DNA of 64,000 nucleotides from Pseudomonas thivervalensis (GCF_001269655.1 NZ_LHVE01000015.1:124001-188000); one strand, 5' to 3'; positions 43,597 to 53,403 are shown, counted from the stretch's first letter. Notes: generated from the sequence alone by a model not told the origin. Program-made: numbers and translations.

Positions 43597-44514
43597 TTAG
43601 AAATAACCTTGACGTTTTTTATCTTCCATCGAGCCTGCGCCATCGTGGTCGATGACCCGGCCCTGGCGCTCGGAAGTTCGCGTCAGGAGCATTTCCTGGA
43701 TGATGTCCGTCAGGCTTTCGGCCTCGGACTCCACCGCGCCCGTCAACGGGTAGCAGCCAAGGGTACGGAAACGCACTTTCTTCTTGACGATACGGGCCTT
43801 GTCTTCGTTGGACAGGTGCTCGAGGATGCGCTCGTCGTCGATCATGATCAGCGTGCCGTTCTTCTCGATCACTTCACGCTCGGCGGCGAAGTACAGCGGC
43901 ACGATCGGGATGCCTTCGAGGTAGATGTACTGCCAGATGTCCAGCTCGGTCCAGTTCGACAGCGGGAAGACGCGGATCGACTCGCCTTTGTTGACCTTGC
44001 CGTTGTAGACGTTCCACAGCTCCGGACGCTGGTTCTTCGGGTCCCAGCGGTGCTTGCTGTCACGGAACGAGTACACGCGCTCCTTGGCGCGGGATTTCTC
44101 TTCATCGCGACGGGCACCGCCGAACGCGGCGTCGAAACCATATTTGTCCAAGGCCTGCTTGAGGCCTTCGGTCTTCATGATGTCGGTGTGCTTGGCACTG
44201 CCGTGAGTGAACGGGTTGATGCCCTGCGCCACGCCGTCCGGGTTCACATGAGTGATCAGGTCCAGGCCCAGTTCCTCGACCATGCGGTCGCGAAACTTGT
44301 ACATTTCCTGGAATTTCCAGCGGGTGTCGACGTGCATCACCGGAAAGGGCAGCTTGCCGGGGAAGAACGCCTTGCGTGCCAGGTGCAGCATCACGGCGGA
44401 GTCTTTACCGATGGAGTACAGCATCACCGGGTTATCGAACTCGGCGGCCACCTCGCGGATGATGTGGATGCTTTCCGCCTCCAGCTGTTTCAGATGCGTC
44501 AGTTTGTCGACCAT
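43597..44514 (-). CDS. cysD: sulfate adenylyltransferase subunit 2
   Basis: 305 residues, usual length. PP-loop ATPase motif VMLYSIGKDSAVMLHLARKA (SxGKDS), DTRWKFQEMYKFRDRM, FGGARRDEEKSRAKERVYSF, and VFPLSNWTELDIWQYIYLEG. It adenylates sulfate to APS with the CysN GTPase part. First gene of cysD-cysNC. The promoter must lie in 44515-44660. No CysB site could be picked out by eye. Confidence 0.96.
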   Translation of the reverse strand: MVDKLTHLKQLEAESIHIIREVAAEFDNPVMLYSIGKDSAVMLHLARKAFFPGKLPFPVMHVDTRWKFQEMYKFRDRMVEELGLDLITHVNPDGVAQGINPFTHGSAKHTDIMKTEGLKQALDKYGFDAAFGGARRDEEKSRAKERVYSFRDSKHRWDPKNQRPELWNVYNGKVNKGESIRVFPLSNWTELDIWQYIYLEGIPIVPLYFAAEREVIEKNGTLIMIDDERILEHLSNEDKARIVKKKVRFRTLGCYPLTGAVESEAESLTDIIQEMLLTRTSERQGRVIDHDGAGSMEDKKRQGYF

Positions 44515-44663
44515 GGCTACTCACGAAAACTTTCTTATGAACGGCCAGCGGGCCGTGTTCGAGCGGGGAATCCTAGCACAGCGACCTCTTCTAATCAGGG
44601 CGCCAACTAGATCGAAACAGCATATGGATATGCCTGCCGGTTCGGGCCCCGCGCACGCTTTTA

Positions 44664-44753
44664 TGTGGGAGCGAGCTTGCTCGCGATGACGGTGTGTCAG
44701 CCACATTAATGTCGACTGGTCCGCCGCTATCGCGAGCAAGCTCGCTCCCACAG
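44664..44753. repeat. REP inverted pair
   Basis: TGTGGGAGCGAGCTTGCTCG at 44664 faces ATCGCGAGCAAGCTCGCTCC ending at 44753, in the 272-bp space between cysD and the Nif3-like gene. Confidence 0.88.
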
Positions 44754-44785
44754 GGGATATAACTCCCCACAGGGGTTATAAGCAG

Positions 44786-45544
44786 TCAGATCGGATTCGG
44801 GCAATCGATGAAGATGTGTTCCAGGGCAAAGCGGCGCGCCAGGTAGTCACCCAGCGCCTGGACGCCATAGCGTTCGGTGGCATGATGCCCGGCGGCGATG
44901 AAGCTGATGCCGTTTTCCCGTGCGCTGTGGAACGTCTGCTCCGACGCCTCGCCGCTGAGGTACAGGTCGACGCCGGCCAGCACCGCCTGATCGATATACC
45001 CCTGGCCGCCGCCCGTGCACCAGCCGACCCGGCGGATCATCTGCTCGCCTTCGATCAGCAAGGGCTCGCGGCCCATGGTTTCCTGGACCTTGCGCGCGAA
45101 ATCCCGCGCCGTCATCGGTTCGGACAGCGAGCCAACGAGGCCGACGATCTTGGGATTGTCCGGGTCCAGCGGCCCCTCGACGGTGATGTCCAACTGGCGG
45201 GCCAGTTGCACGTTATTGCCCACCTCGGGGTGCAGGTCCAAGGGCAAGTGATAGGCAAGCAGGCTGATGTCATGCTTGAGCAACGTCTTGAGGCGACGCT
45301 GCTTCATGCCGGTGACGCAAGGGTTCTCGCCCTTCCAGAAATAACCGTGATGCACCAGCACCAGGTCGGCCTCGGCCTCGACGGCCGCATCGAGCAAGGC
45401 CTGGCTGGCGGTGACACCGCTGACGATGCGCATCACCTGGGGCGCGCCTTCGACCTGCAGGCCATTGGGGCAATAATCGGCAATCCGGCTGCTGGCCAGG
45501 TAACGGTCCGCTTCTTCTACCAGGGTGTTCAGGGCTACGGCCAT
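44786..45544 (-). CDS. Nif3-like dinuclear metal-centre protein (YbgI type)
   Basis: 252 residues. Metal-ligand segments: DLVLVHHGYFWKGENPCVTG (HHG), LLAYHLPLDLHPEVGNNVQL, and near the C-terminus YLSGEASEQTFHSARENGIS and FIAAGHHATERYGVQALGDY. NIF3/YbgI proteins form hexameric rings with a two-metal site; proposed roles include GTP cyclohydrolase-like or hydrolase activity, none settled. The protein ends with HIFIDCPNPI. Divergent from algW with about 100 bp between. Confidence 0.92.
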   Translation of the reverse strand: MAVALNTLVEEADRYLASSRIADYCPNGLQVEGAPQVMRIVSGVTASQALLDAAVEAEADLVLVHHGYFWKGENPCVTGMKQRRLKTLLKHDISLLAYHLPLDLHPEVGNNVQLARQLDITVEGPLDPDNPKIVGLVGSLSEPMTARDFARKVQETMGREPLLIEGEQMIRRVGWCTGGGQGYIDQAVLAGVDLYLSGEASEQTFHSARENGISFIAAGHHATERYGVQALGDYLARRFALEHIFIDCPNPI

Positions 45545-45648
45545 GAAAAGACTCCTAAATATCCCGTTCAGAGGCGCGCGCGGCCTCGTATAATGCGCGA
45601 CATTATGGGCGGTCTCATACCGCCTGCAACCTTTGTAGGACGTGCTTA

Positions 45649-46809
<1,161 letters not shown>

Positions 46810-46828
46810 CCCGTAGCAACCCATCCCC

Positions 46829-47012
46829 GTGGCGAGGGAGCTTGCTCCCGCTGGGTTCTGTAGGAGCTGCCGAAGGCTGCGATCTTTTGATCTTGATCTT
46901 GATCTTGATCTTGATCTTGATCTTGATCTTGATCTTGATCTTGATCTTTCGCTTGCGACTCAATTGTCTGGGACAAGATCGCAGCCTCGTTGCACTCGAC
47001 AGCTCCTACACG
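46829..47012. repeat. nested composite repeat, copy 2, with ten tandem GATCTT hexamers
   Basis: Left REP arm GTGGCGAGGGAGCTTGCTCC at 46829, then GTAGGAGCTGCCGAAGGCTG from 46860, a run of exactly ten GATCTT units at 46889-46948, and the inner right arm GATCGCAGCCTCGTTGCACT ... CAGCTCCTAC ending near 47009. The outer right arm is missing. The sister copies at 17524 and 58748 have only about two hexamers. The run is a simple-sequence tract prone to slippage. It takes most of the 322-bp gap between algW and the receptor gene. Confidence 0.9.
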
Positions 47013-47069
47013 GTGTTCACAGGGTTGCTCGCTGGCCACAAAAACGATGCTTGGTTATTCAATCAGAAA

Positions 47070-47084
47070 TAGCATAAATTCTCA
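47070..47084. promoter_or_regulatory. possible Fur-like site before the TonB-dependent receptor gene
   Basis: TAGCATAAATTCTCA, 48 bases before the start codon, matches one half of the 7-1-7 Fur pattern well (ATTCTCA against ATTATCA) but the other half poorly. The region is AT-rich, with TATATTG close to a plausible -10. A different metal regulator could use the site. Confidence 0.35.
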
Positions 47085-47131
47085 TTGGTAGTGTTATATT
47101 GTTTCAATACTAAAAATTGGAACAACATAAC

Positions 47132-49237
47132 ATGTCATCCCTGAAACGGATCTCCCTCGCCAGTCTCGCCTTCGGGCTGCTGGGCGATCCGGCCTGCGCC
47201 GAAGAAATCCAGCCCCTGGAGCTGGACGCCATCACCGTAACGTCAGACTACGAATCCGCCACCGGACCTGTCACGGGGTATCGCGCCACCCGCTCCGCCA
47301 GTGCAACCAAGACCGACACAGCCCTGCGCGACATCCCGCAATCGATCAGCGTGATTCCCGCCAGCGTGCTCAAGGACCTGGGCAGCACGAGCGTCGAACG
47401 GGCATTGGAATACGCCGGTGGCGTGTCGAAGCAGAACAACTTTGGCGGCCTGACGCTCTACGAATACAGCGTGCGCGGCTTCACGACTTCGGAGTTCTAC
47501 AAGGACGGTTTCAGCGCCAACCGTGGCTATCCGAGTACTCCGGACGCGGCGAACATCGAACGCATCGAAGTGCTCAAGGGCCCGGCCGCCAGCCTGTATG
47601 GCCGGGGCGACCCTGGCGGCACGGTGAACATTGTCACCAAGAAACCGCAACCGGAAGCCTTCACCACCTTGCAAACCAGCGCCGGCAGTTGGGACCGCTA
47701 CCGCACCGCGCTGGACGTCAACACGCCGCTGGACGCCGAAGGGCAGCTGTTGTCGCGGGTCAACCTGGCGGTCGAGGACAACAATAGCTTTCGCGATCAC
47801 GTCGACAGCAAGCGCGTCTTCGTGGCGCCTTCCATCAGTTGGCAATTGAACCCCGACACGCGATTGCTGGTGGAAAGCGAAATCGTGCGCCACAGCTCGA
47901 CGTTCGACCGTGGCATCGTCGCTCCGAACAATCGCTGGAGCGGCGTTTCCCGCTCGACTTTCTTGGGCGAGCCCAACGACGGCGACATCGACAATCACAA
48001 CAACATGCTCCAGGCCGCCCTCGAACATCAGCTCAACGACACCTGGCAACTGCGCCTGGCCAGTCACTACAAGCAGGGTGAGCTCTGGGGTTTCGCCTCC
48101 GAGGCGCGGCCACTGAACGCCGACGGCCACACCGTGAACCGCCGCTATCGCGAGCGCGACAACAATTGGCACGACAGCATCACCCAGCTGGAACTGCGCG
48201 GTCTGTTCGATCTCGGCCCCTGGCAGCACGAACTGCTGATCGGCAGCGAATATGAGGACTACCGCAAGAACGAGCGCGTGACTACGATCGGTGGTAGTAC
48301 CTATCCCATCGACATCTATCAGCCGATCTATGGCCAGCCAAAACCCAACGGTGCTCGGACCGGCACAGACTTCTTCGAACATGTACAAAGCCGTGCGCTG
48401 AATCTGCAGGACCAGATCGTCTTCACCGACAAGCTGCGAGGCATGCTCGGCGTGCGTTATGAGCATTTCGAGCAGAGCATCGACGATCACACCCGCAATA
48501 ACACTAGCCGCCAGCGCCACGACGCCCTGACGCAGCGGGCCGGTCTGCTGTATCAGTTGATGCCCCAGGTCGGCCTGTTCGCCAACGTTTCCACCTCGTT
48601 CAAACCTAACAACGGCCTGGATGCCGGCGGCAAGACTTTCGACCCCGAGGAAGGGGTTGGCTATGAAATGGGGATCAAGAGCGAGTTGTTCGACGACCGC
48701 CTGAGCACCACCCTGGCAGCGTTCCATATCGAAAAGGAAAACGTCCTGAGCCCAGTCGCCGGGACCGATTTCAGCCGCGCTATCGGCAAGGCCCGCAGCC
48801 AGGGCATCGACTTGCAGGTGACTGGGCAACTGACCGACGCCGTGCGGGTGATCGGCGCCTATGCCTACATCGACGCCGAAGTGACCAAGGGTGACCAGCA
48901 GACGCCTACCGGCAGCCGAATCCTCGGTGTCGCCAAACATAGCGGCAGTCTATTGGGAGTCTACGAGTTCCAGGACGGGCACTTGCGCGGCTCGGATGTC
49001 GGCGCGGCGTTCACTTACGTCGGCGATCGCTCGGGCGAAGCCGGTAAGGATTTCGAATTACCGGCCTATCACACCGTTGACCTGCTGGCTCACTACAAGG
49101 CCAGCGACACCGTCACCGTAGGCCTGAACCTGAACAACGTCTTCGACGAAAAATACTACGAACGCTCCTACAGCAATTACTGGGTCACTCCCGGTGATCC
49201 GCGCAACTTCACTGTCAGCCTCACCCTCGATCTATAA
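47132..49237 (+). CDS. TonB-dependent siderophore/metal receptor
   Basis: 701 residues from ATG 47132; an upstream in-frame TTG at 47117 is rejected. A signal peptide (ISLASLAFGLLGDPACAEE) is followed by a TonB-box-like DAITVTSDY. Plug-domain features are RDIPQSISVIPASVLKDLGS, RIEVLKGPAASLYGRGDPGG and TVNIVTKKP. A 22-strand-type barrel follows, ending YYERSYSNYWVTPGDPRNFT. The last residue is Leu rather than the usual Phe. Siderophore-type receptors import iron chelates, but the DUF4198 gene 11 bases downstream hints at another metal, such as nickel or cobalt. Confidence 0.92.
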   Translation: MSSLKRISLASLAFGLLGDPACAEEIQPLELDAITVTSDYESATGPVTGYRATRSASATKTDTALRDIPQSISVIPASVLKDLGSTSVERALEYAGGVSKQNNFGGLTLYEYSVRGFTTSEFYKDGFSANRGYPSTPDAANIERIEVLKGPAASLYGRGDPGGTVNIVTKKPQPEAFTTLQTSAGSWDRYRTALDVNTPLDAEGQLLSRVNLAVEDNNSFRDHVDSKRVFVAPSISWQLNPDTRLLVESEIVRHSSTFDRGIVAPNNRWSGVSRSTFLGEPNDGDIDNHNNMLQAALEHQLNDTWQLRLASHYKQGELWGFASEARPLNADGHTVNRRYRERDNNWHDSITQLELRGLFDLGPWQHELLIGSEYEDYRKNERVTTIGGSTYPIDIYQPIYGQPKPNGARTGTDFFEHVQSRALNLQDQIVFTDKLRGMLGVRYEHFEQSIDDHTRNNTSRQRHDALTQRAGLLYQLMPQVGLFANVSTSFKPNNGLDAGGKTFDPEEGVGYEMGIKSELFDDRLSTTLAAFHIEKENVLSPVAGTDFSRAIGKARSQGIDLQVTGQLTDAVRVIGAYAYIDAEVTKGDQQTPTGSRILGVAKHSGSLLGVYEFQDGHLRGSDVGAAFTYVGDRSGEAGKDFELPAYHTVDLLAHYKASDTVTVGLNLNNVFDEKYYERSYSNYWVTPGDPRNFTVSLTLDL

Positions 49238-49248
49238 AGGAAGTCAGC

Positions 49249-49968
49249 ATGAAATACCCCAAGACCTTCGCCCTGCTCGGCCTGCTCCTGGCCACACAGG
49301 CCTCGGCCCATGGCCTGTGGACCGAACAGCGCCGCGGCAACATCGAAGTGATCTACGGCCACGGCGCCGAAGACAATGCCTTCAAGGCGCAGAAAGTCAG
49401 CGGTGCCTGGGCCTATGACCTGGGCGGCAAAATGATCCCGGTGACCATAGAGCGCCTGCCGGACCACGCCCGCCTGCAACCGCTCAAGCCGCCGGCCGTG
49501 CTGGCCGTGGCGCTGGACAATGGCATGTGGTCCAAGACCGCGGACAAGAAGTGGATCAACGAAGGCCGCAGCAAAGTGCCCGGAGCGGTCGAGGCGACCC
49601 AGACGTTCAAGTACAGCCTGGCGATCTATGAGCCGGGGGCGAAACTGCCGGCGCTTGAACCGATCAAGTTCGTTATCCTGCCGGAAGTCGACCCGCTGAC
49701 CGTAGGCCCGGGCCAGTCCTTGCCGGTACGGGTGCTGCTGGACGGCAAACCGGCGGCCGGGGTGAAACTGGTGGGCGACTACCGCAGCGCGCCGAACACC
49801 GTCTCGACGGAAACCGACGCCGAAGGCCGGGCCAAGGTGCTGGTGCGCAACGAAGGCTTGAACGTGATTGCGGCGCAGATGGAAGTGAAGCTCAAGGATA
49901 ACAAGGACGTGGACACCCGCGGCGTGTTCACCTCGCTGACCTTCCTGGGCGAACCGCATCACGAGTAA
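49249..49968 (+). CDS. DUF4198 periplasmic protein, probable partner of the TonB receptor
   Basis: 239 residues with a signal peptide (FALLGLLLATQASA, then HGLWTEQRRGNIEVIYG). The mature protein starts with His, and conserved HGLW and YGHG segments suggest metal coordination, a known pattern in DUF4198/NikM-like proteins. The C-terminal part (SLPVRVLLDGKPAAGVKLVG, AKVLVRNEGLNVIAAQ) is an Ig-like domain. It lies 11 bases after the receptor gene, so both are one transcript. Likely role: receive a metal or chelate after outer-membrane passage. No inner-membrane transporter is adjacent. Confidence 0.86.
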   Translation: MKYPKTFALLGLLLATQASAHGLWTEQRRGNIEVIYGHGAEDNAFKAQKVSGAWAYDLGGKMIPVTIERLPDHARLQPLKPPAVLAVALDNGMWSKTADKKWINEGRSKVPGAVEATQTFKYSLAIYEPGAKLPALEPIKFVILPEVDPLTVGPGQSLPVRVLLDGKPAAGVKLVGDYRSAPNTVSTETDAEGRAKVLVRNEGLNVIAAQMEVKLKDNKDVDTRGVFTSLTFLGEPHHE

Positions 49969-50019
49969 CCGTCCGCTCTCATAATGTCAGGCAGCTCACT
50001 TAAGAAAAGCGATGAACCT

Positions 50020-50171
50020 GTGGCGAGGGAGCTTGCTCCCGCTTGACCGGGCTGGCGCTCCAGTGCGAAGCGCTCACCAAAAGGGGCCGCTGCGCAGCCC
50101 AGCGGGAGCAAGCTCCCTCGCCACAATGGCCCAGCGGTAATGCAACATTTCCTGTGGGAGCTTGCTCCGGG
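50020..50171. repeat. REP inverted pair plus extra half-site
   Basis: GTGGCGAGGGAGCTTGCTCC at 50020 faces GGGAGCAAGCTCCCTCGCCA ending at 50124; a truncated copy (TGTGGGAGCTTGCTCC) follows at 50153-50168. The gap between the DUF4198 gene and the HMCES-like gene holds nothing else. Confidence 0.85.
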
Positions 50172-50211
50172 CGGCGATCCGACGATGGGGCCAATACAAG
50201 CGCCGCAATGC

Positions 50212-50835
50212 TCAAGCCGGCGTCAAGCACTCCGGCCCATTGAGCTTCGGATCATTGACCATATTGGCCAATACCCGCTCGCGCAGTGGCGCCGGCTCGC
50301 TGGCCAACAATCCCTGCAAGGCATGCAGCGGAGTCTCGGGATCGAGCCACAGGCGCTGGCCTGCTTCGTCCAGGATCAACGGCCGACGTTGACCCGCCGC
50401 CGGCTGGGTGATGACCGCCGTGCTCAGCCACACCTGTTCCTGCACCGGATACGCCTCCCAGATCGCAGCAAAAAACAACGACGAGCCCTCCCCCGGCGTC
50501 AGCCAGTACGGACGCTTGCGCGTGCCGCCGCGCCATTCATAGAAGCCGTTGGCCGGCAGCAGGCAGCGGCGCAGGCGCAAAGCCTCGCGGAACATCGGTT
50601 GCTCGGCCACGGTTTCGGCCCGGGCATGGGCCGGGGTGCGGGACAGGTCGGTCAGCCACGGTGGCGTCAGCCCCCAGCGCGCCCGGGCCAGTTCGCGCTG
50701 GCCCTCGGCGCCGGCCCGCAGCATCAGCACCGAATCGTTGGGCGAAATATTCCATTGGGCCTTCTGATCGGCGGGAAAACCGGGCAGGGCCGCAAAGGTG
50801 GGGTTCCAGCGAAACAGGGCATAACGTCCACACAT
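50212..50835 (-). CDS. HMCES/YedK family (SOS response-associated peptidase fold) with substituted active site
   Basis: 207 residues. MCGRYALF gives the catalytic Cys2 that family members use to crosslink abasic DNA after Met removal. Other conserved blocks: RARWGLTPPW, ARAETVAEQPMFREAL, RCLLPANGFYEWRGGTRKRP (Glu100), and GLLASEPAPLRERVL. Two positions important in E. coli YedK differ: Asn75 is His (H70, PAHARAET), and the His160 of the HxRMP motif is Gly (G148, PAAGQRRPLIL). Crosslinking through Cys2 may remain, but crosslink reversal or peptidase-like chemistry could be altered. No LexA box was noticed upstream. Confidence 0.88.
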   Translation of the reverse strand: MCGRYALFRWNPTFAALPGFPADQKAQWNISPNDSVLMLRAGAEGQRELARARWGLTPPWLTDLSRTPAHARAETVAEQPMFREALRLRRCLLPANGFYEWRGGTRKRPYWLTPGEGSSLFFAAIWEAYPVQEQVWLSTAVITQPAAGQRRPLILDEAGQRLWLDPETPLHALQGLLASEPAPLRERVLANMVNDPKLNGPECLTPA

Positions 50836-50874
50836 GGGGCAACACGACTCTTGATCGAACGAACGACCGCCAGC

Positions 50875-51135
50875 CTAACAGACCAGCGTGCCGGGGTAGC
50901 TGTCCGGTTCATCGCCGGGCAGCGGCAGCGCGGCATTGTACGCGGCGATCAACTCCCGGGCGTATTGCGCCTGTTCGTCTTCCACCGCCAGCCCCAGCAG
51001 GCCCTGCATGGGTAATTCTCCCGCACCGCCCAGCAGATCGCGCCCCACCAGGTGCGCCGTGATGCCTTCACTGGCGAGCATGCCTTGCAGCAACTCCCCT
51101 TCCATCAAGTTGTCCAGCTCGTAGATTCGCTGCAT
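50875..51135 (-). CDS. DUF2007 family protein
   Basis: 86 residues from ATG 51133-51135, part of a longer open frame whose upstream segment is not conserved. The sequence MQRIYELDNLMEGELLQGML, SEGITAHLVGRDLLGGAGEL and LLGLAVEDEQAQYARELIAA is the DUF2007 (putative signal-transducing protein) fold, a small ACT-like or GlnB-like domain of unknown role. It lies 10 bases after the CPXCG gene on the same strand, so probably co-transcribed. Confidence 0.87.
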   Translation of the reverse strand: MQRIYELDNLMEGELLQGMLASEGITAHLVGRDLLGGAGELPMQGLLGLAVEDEQAQYARELIAAYNAALPLPGDEPDSYPGTLVC

Positions 51136-51145
51136 GGGCGCCCCA

Positions 51146-51328
51146 TCATTCGTTTTCGCTGAAGACCTCGAGATGCCATTCCTCGCCATGGACCTGTAGC
51201 ACAAAGGTGATCGGCCGGCAGCACACCTGACAGTCCTCGATGTAGGTCTGGTCGCCACCGGACAAGTCCACGGTTGTCTCAACTTCCTCCCCACAATAGG
51301 GACAATCATAACTAGCCTGTTCCAGCAT
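51146..51328 (-). CDS. CPXCG motif-containing cysteine-rich protein
   Basis: 60 residues: MLEQASYDCPYCGEEVETTV, then DQTYIEDCQVCCRPITFVLQ. The CPYCG and CQVCC pairs form a zinc-ribbon-like site; the family is named after this motif and has no known function. It precedes the DUF2007 gene by 10 bases, a pairing common in Pseudomonas. Its upstream region is shared with the divergent acyltransferase gene. Confidence 0.9.
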   Translation of the reverse strand: MLEQASYDCPYCGEEVETTVDLSGGDQTYIEDCQVCCRPITFVLQVHGEEWHLEVFSENE

Positions 51329-51467
51329 CGCGGTCTCCCAGGTGACTTGTGCGTATAATCGCCGGTCTATTTGCAGGGCTATTTTTGTCTGGCTTATCTT
51401 CCAGGCCGTGCCCTGTCGTTTTTTCGATCGAACCTTTACTTACCCTAGCCGTTTCCAACAAGAGAGC

Positions 51468-52634
51468 ATGATGGGCGAATTCGATGCCATCCGACCTTAC
51501 GACGACAGCGAAGTCCCAGCGGTGCTGGCACGGCTGCTCGGCGACAAGGCGTTTCTAGATATCCTCACCCACTTCCGCTTCCCACGCCTGGCCGGCGCCT
51601 TTGGCTGGATGCTCAAACCCCTTATAGCGCAAAGATTGCGCCGTGAGTTCGCCGGTGTGACGTCAGTCGCCACGTTGCAGGACAAGGTGGAGTTCTACGT
51701 CGACCACACCATCGAGCGCGCCACCGATGGCGTGACTTACACCGGAGTGGAGCAATTCAAGTCCGGCAGCGCCTACCTGTTCATCGCCAACCACCGCGAT
51801 ATCGTGATGGACCCGGCCTTCGTCAACTACGCCGTGTACCACGCCGGCCTGCCGACGCCGCGCATCGCCATTGGCGACAACCTGCTGCAAAAGCCTTTTG
51901 TCAGTGACCTGATGCGCCTGAACAAGAGCTTCATCGTGCACCGCTCCATCACCGGGCGGCGGGAAAAAATGGCGGCGTACCAGTTGCTGTCGGCGTACAT
52001 CAACCATTCGATCCGCAACGACTGCGCCTCGATCTGGATCGCCCAGGCCGAAGGGCGGGCCAAGGACGGTGACGACCGGACCGAATCGGCGATCCTCAAG
52101 ATGTTCCACATGAGTCGCAAGGATGAGCCGTTTGGCGAAGTGATCCAGTCGCTGAACCTCACGCCGGTGTCGATCAGCTACGAATACGACCCGTGCGACC
52201 AGGCCAAGGCCCGCGAGCTGTACATCCGCGCCACCACCGGCACCTACACCAAGGCACCGGGCGAAGACGACGTGAGCATCGCCAAGGGCATCACCGGCTA
52301 CAAAGGCCGGGTCCACGTGAACTTTGCTGCGCCCATCACCGAACTGTTCGAGGACACCAAGCAATTGGCCCTGGAGATGGACCGGCAGATTCTCGGCGGC
52401 TACCGGCTGTTCCCGGTGCATTACCTGGCCTACGCCCAATGGGCCGACGCCGATCCGCAGTTGCAGGTGCCGACCGCGGCCGAGGTGTTTGGTGCTGATG
52501 AGCTGGCCAAGGCCGAGGAAGAATGGCAGCGCCGGCTGGACGCGTGCCCGCCGGAACACCGGCCGTTCCTGGTGCTGCAGTATGCGACGCCGGTGCGTAA
52601 TCAGTATCGGGTCAAGGCGGGGTTGGCGCTTTAA
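51468..52634 (+). CDS. large PlsC-like acyltransferase
   Basis: 388 residues; ATG 51468 or 51471 (MMGEFD), with AGAGAG in front. The acyltransferase block is SAYLFIANHRDIVMDPAFVN (NHx4D), then PRIAIGDNLLQKPFVSDLMR, HRSITGRREKMAAYQLLSAY and SIWIAQAEGRAKDGDDRTES. The C-terminal half (YIRATTGTYTKAPGEDDVSI, GYKGRVHVNFAAPITELFED) is longer than in classic PlsC. It probably acylates a glycerol-phosphate-type lipid. No transmembrane anchor is evident. Substrate unknown. Divergent from the CPXCG-DUF2007 pair. Confidence 0.86.
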   Translation: MMGEFDAIRPYDDSEVPAVLARLLGDKAFLDILTHFRFPRLAGAFGWMLKPLIAQRLRREFAGVTSVATLQDKVEFYVDHTIERATDGVTYTGVEQFKSGSAYLFIANHRDIVMDPAFVNYAVYHAGLPTPRIAIGDNLLQKPFVSDLMRLNKSFIVHRSITGRREKMAAYQLLSAYINHSIRNDCASIWIAQAEGRAKDGDDRTESAILKMFHMSRKDEPFGEVIQSLNLTPVSISYEYDPCDQAKARELYIRATTGTYTKAPGEDDVSIAKGITGYKGRVHVNFAAPITELFEDTKQLALEMDRQILGGYRLFPVHYLAYAQWADADPQLQVPTAAEVFGADELAKAEEEWQRRLDACPPEHRPFLVLQYATPVRNQYRVKAGLAL

Positions 52635-52666
52635 AGCCGGGCTTGCGAGGGCCTGGTTTGGCCTCT

Positions 52667-52790
52667 GTGGCGAGGGAGCTTGCTCCCGCTCGATTGCGCA
52701 GCAATCGCAAAACGGGCTTGCAGTGATTTGAGTTGACCGCTCGAAGGGGGCCGCTTCACGCAGCCCAGCGGGAGCAAGCTCCCTCGCCAC
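52667..52790. repeat. REP inverted pair
   Basis: GTGGCGAGGGAGCTTGCTCC at 52667 faces GGGAGCAAGCTCCCTCGCCA ending at 52790, 120 bases apart with an unrelated spacer. Just beyond, two imperfect direct repeats (CACTTTTGCCAGGCAATCCT and CACTTTTGCAACGCGATCCT) lie at 52796 and 52830. Confidence 0.83.
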
Positions 52791-52874
52791 AAAAGCACTT
52801 TTGCCAGGCAATCCTCATTTGCCCTGCAAACACTTTTGCAACGCGATCCTCGATTGCCTTGCAAGGCTACTTCA

Positions 52875-53156
52875 TCAGAACTGCGTACTGATCCACGACA
52901 CCAACAACGCCAGCGCCAGGCAGCCAAAGCCGAACCGGTAGAAAAACCGGTTCATGCGCTGGGTGGCCAGGTCCAGCAGGGCTTCGAAGCGTTCATCACC
53001 GTTGCCACTGCGTGCTTGCAGGCAGGCTCGCGCCCGTAGCTCACGGCGGCGCGTCGCATGCAGCACCCAACCGCCCGGGCAGGCAAACAGCAACGCGAAC
53101 AGGTTGATCAGTTTGGCGGGGTGGGCGGCGAACAACGAAAACAGATGCGACGACAT
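52875..53156 (-). CDS. small conserved membrane protein, function unknown
   Basis: 93 residues from ATG 53154-53156, with GAGG upstream. Two hydrophobic helices (AAHPAKLINLFALLFACPGG and FGFGCLALALLVSWI) flank a basic, Arg-rich loop (TRRRELRARACLQARSGNGD). I do not recognise a family. The reading frame, ribosome site and membrane pattern support a real gene, probably Pseudomonas-specific. No operon partner on this strand. Confidence 0.65.
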   Translation of the reverse strand: MSSHLFSLFAAHPAKLINLFALLFACPGGWVLHATRRRELRARACLQARSGNGDERFEALLDLATQRMNRFFYRFGFGCLALALLVSWISTQF

Positions 53157-53314
53157 CACGAACCTCAAGCAAAAAACGGACAGGACATGCCCGTGGCCTA
53201 CGAACAGGGCGCGGATTCTACCGAAAGCCTGCCGTCCTGCGCCGTTTTTTCCGACCAGTAACGATCCCACCGCCGCACTGTAATACTGTTCACTGAAGGC
53301 TTGTGTGAGTCATT

Positions 53315-53403
53315 GTGGCGAGGGAGCTTGCTCCCGCTGGGCTGCGTAGCAGCCCCAAAACAGGGCCGCTTCGCGCCCCAGCGGGAGCAAGCTCCCTCGC
53401 CAC
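53315..53403. repeat. REP inverted pair
   Basis: GTGGCGAGGGAGCTTGCTCC at 53315 and GGGAGCAAGCTCCCTCGCCA ending at 53401, with the loop sequences GCTGCGTAGCAGC in between. Confidence 0.88.

Noticed and set aside
41521..44610. 1029-residue open frame on the plus strand
   Set aside because: It is antisense to cysNC-cysD, whose products are unmistakable; the long frame is a by-product of GC-rich codon use.
46889..46948. Tandem GATCTT tract as a possible CRISPR or coding repeat
   Set aside because: Six-base units without spacers and no cas genes; it is a simple-sequence repeat within a repeat element.
47243..48940. 565-residue minus-strand frame
   Set aside because: Antisense to the TonB-dependent receptor gene, which has clear plug and barrel motifs.
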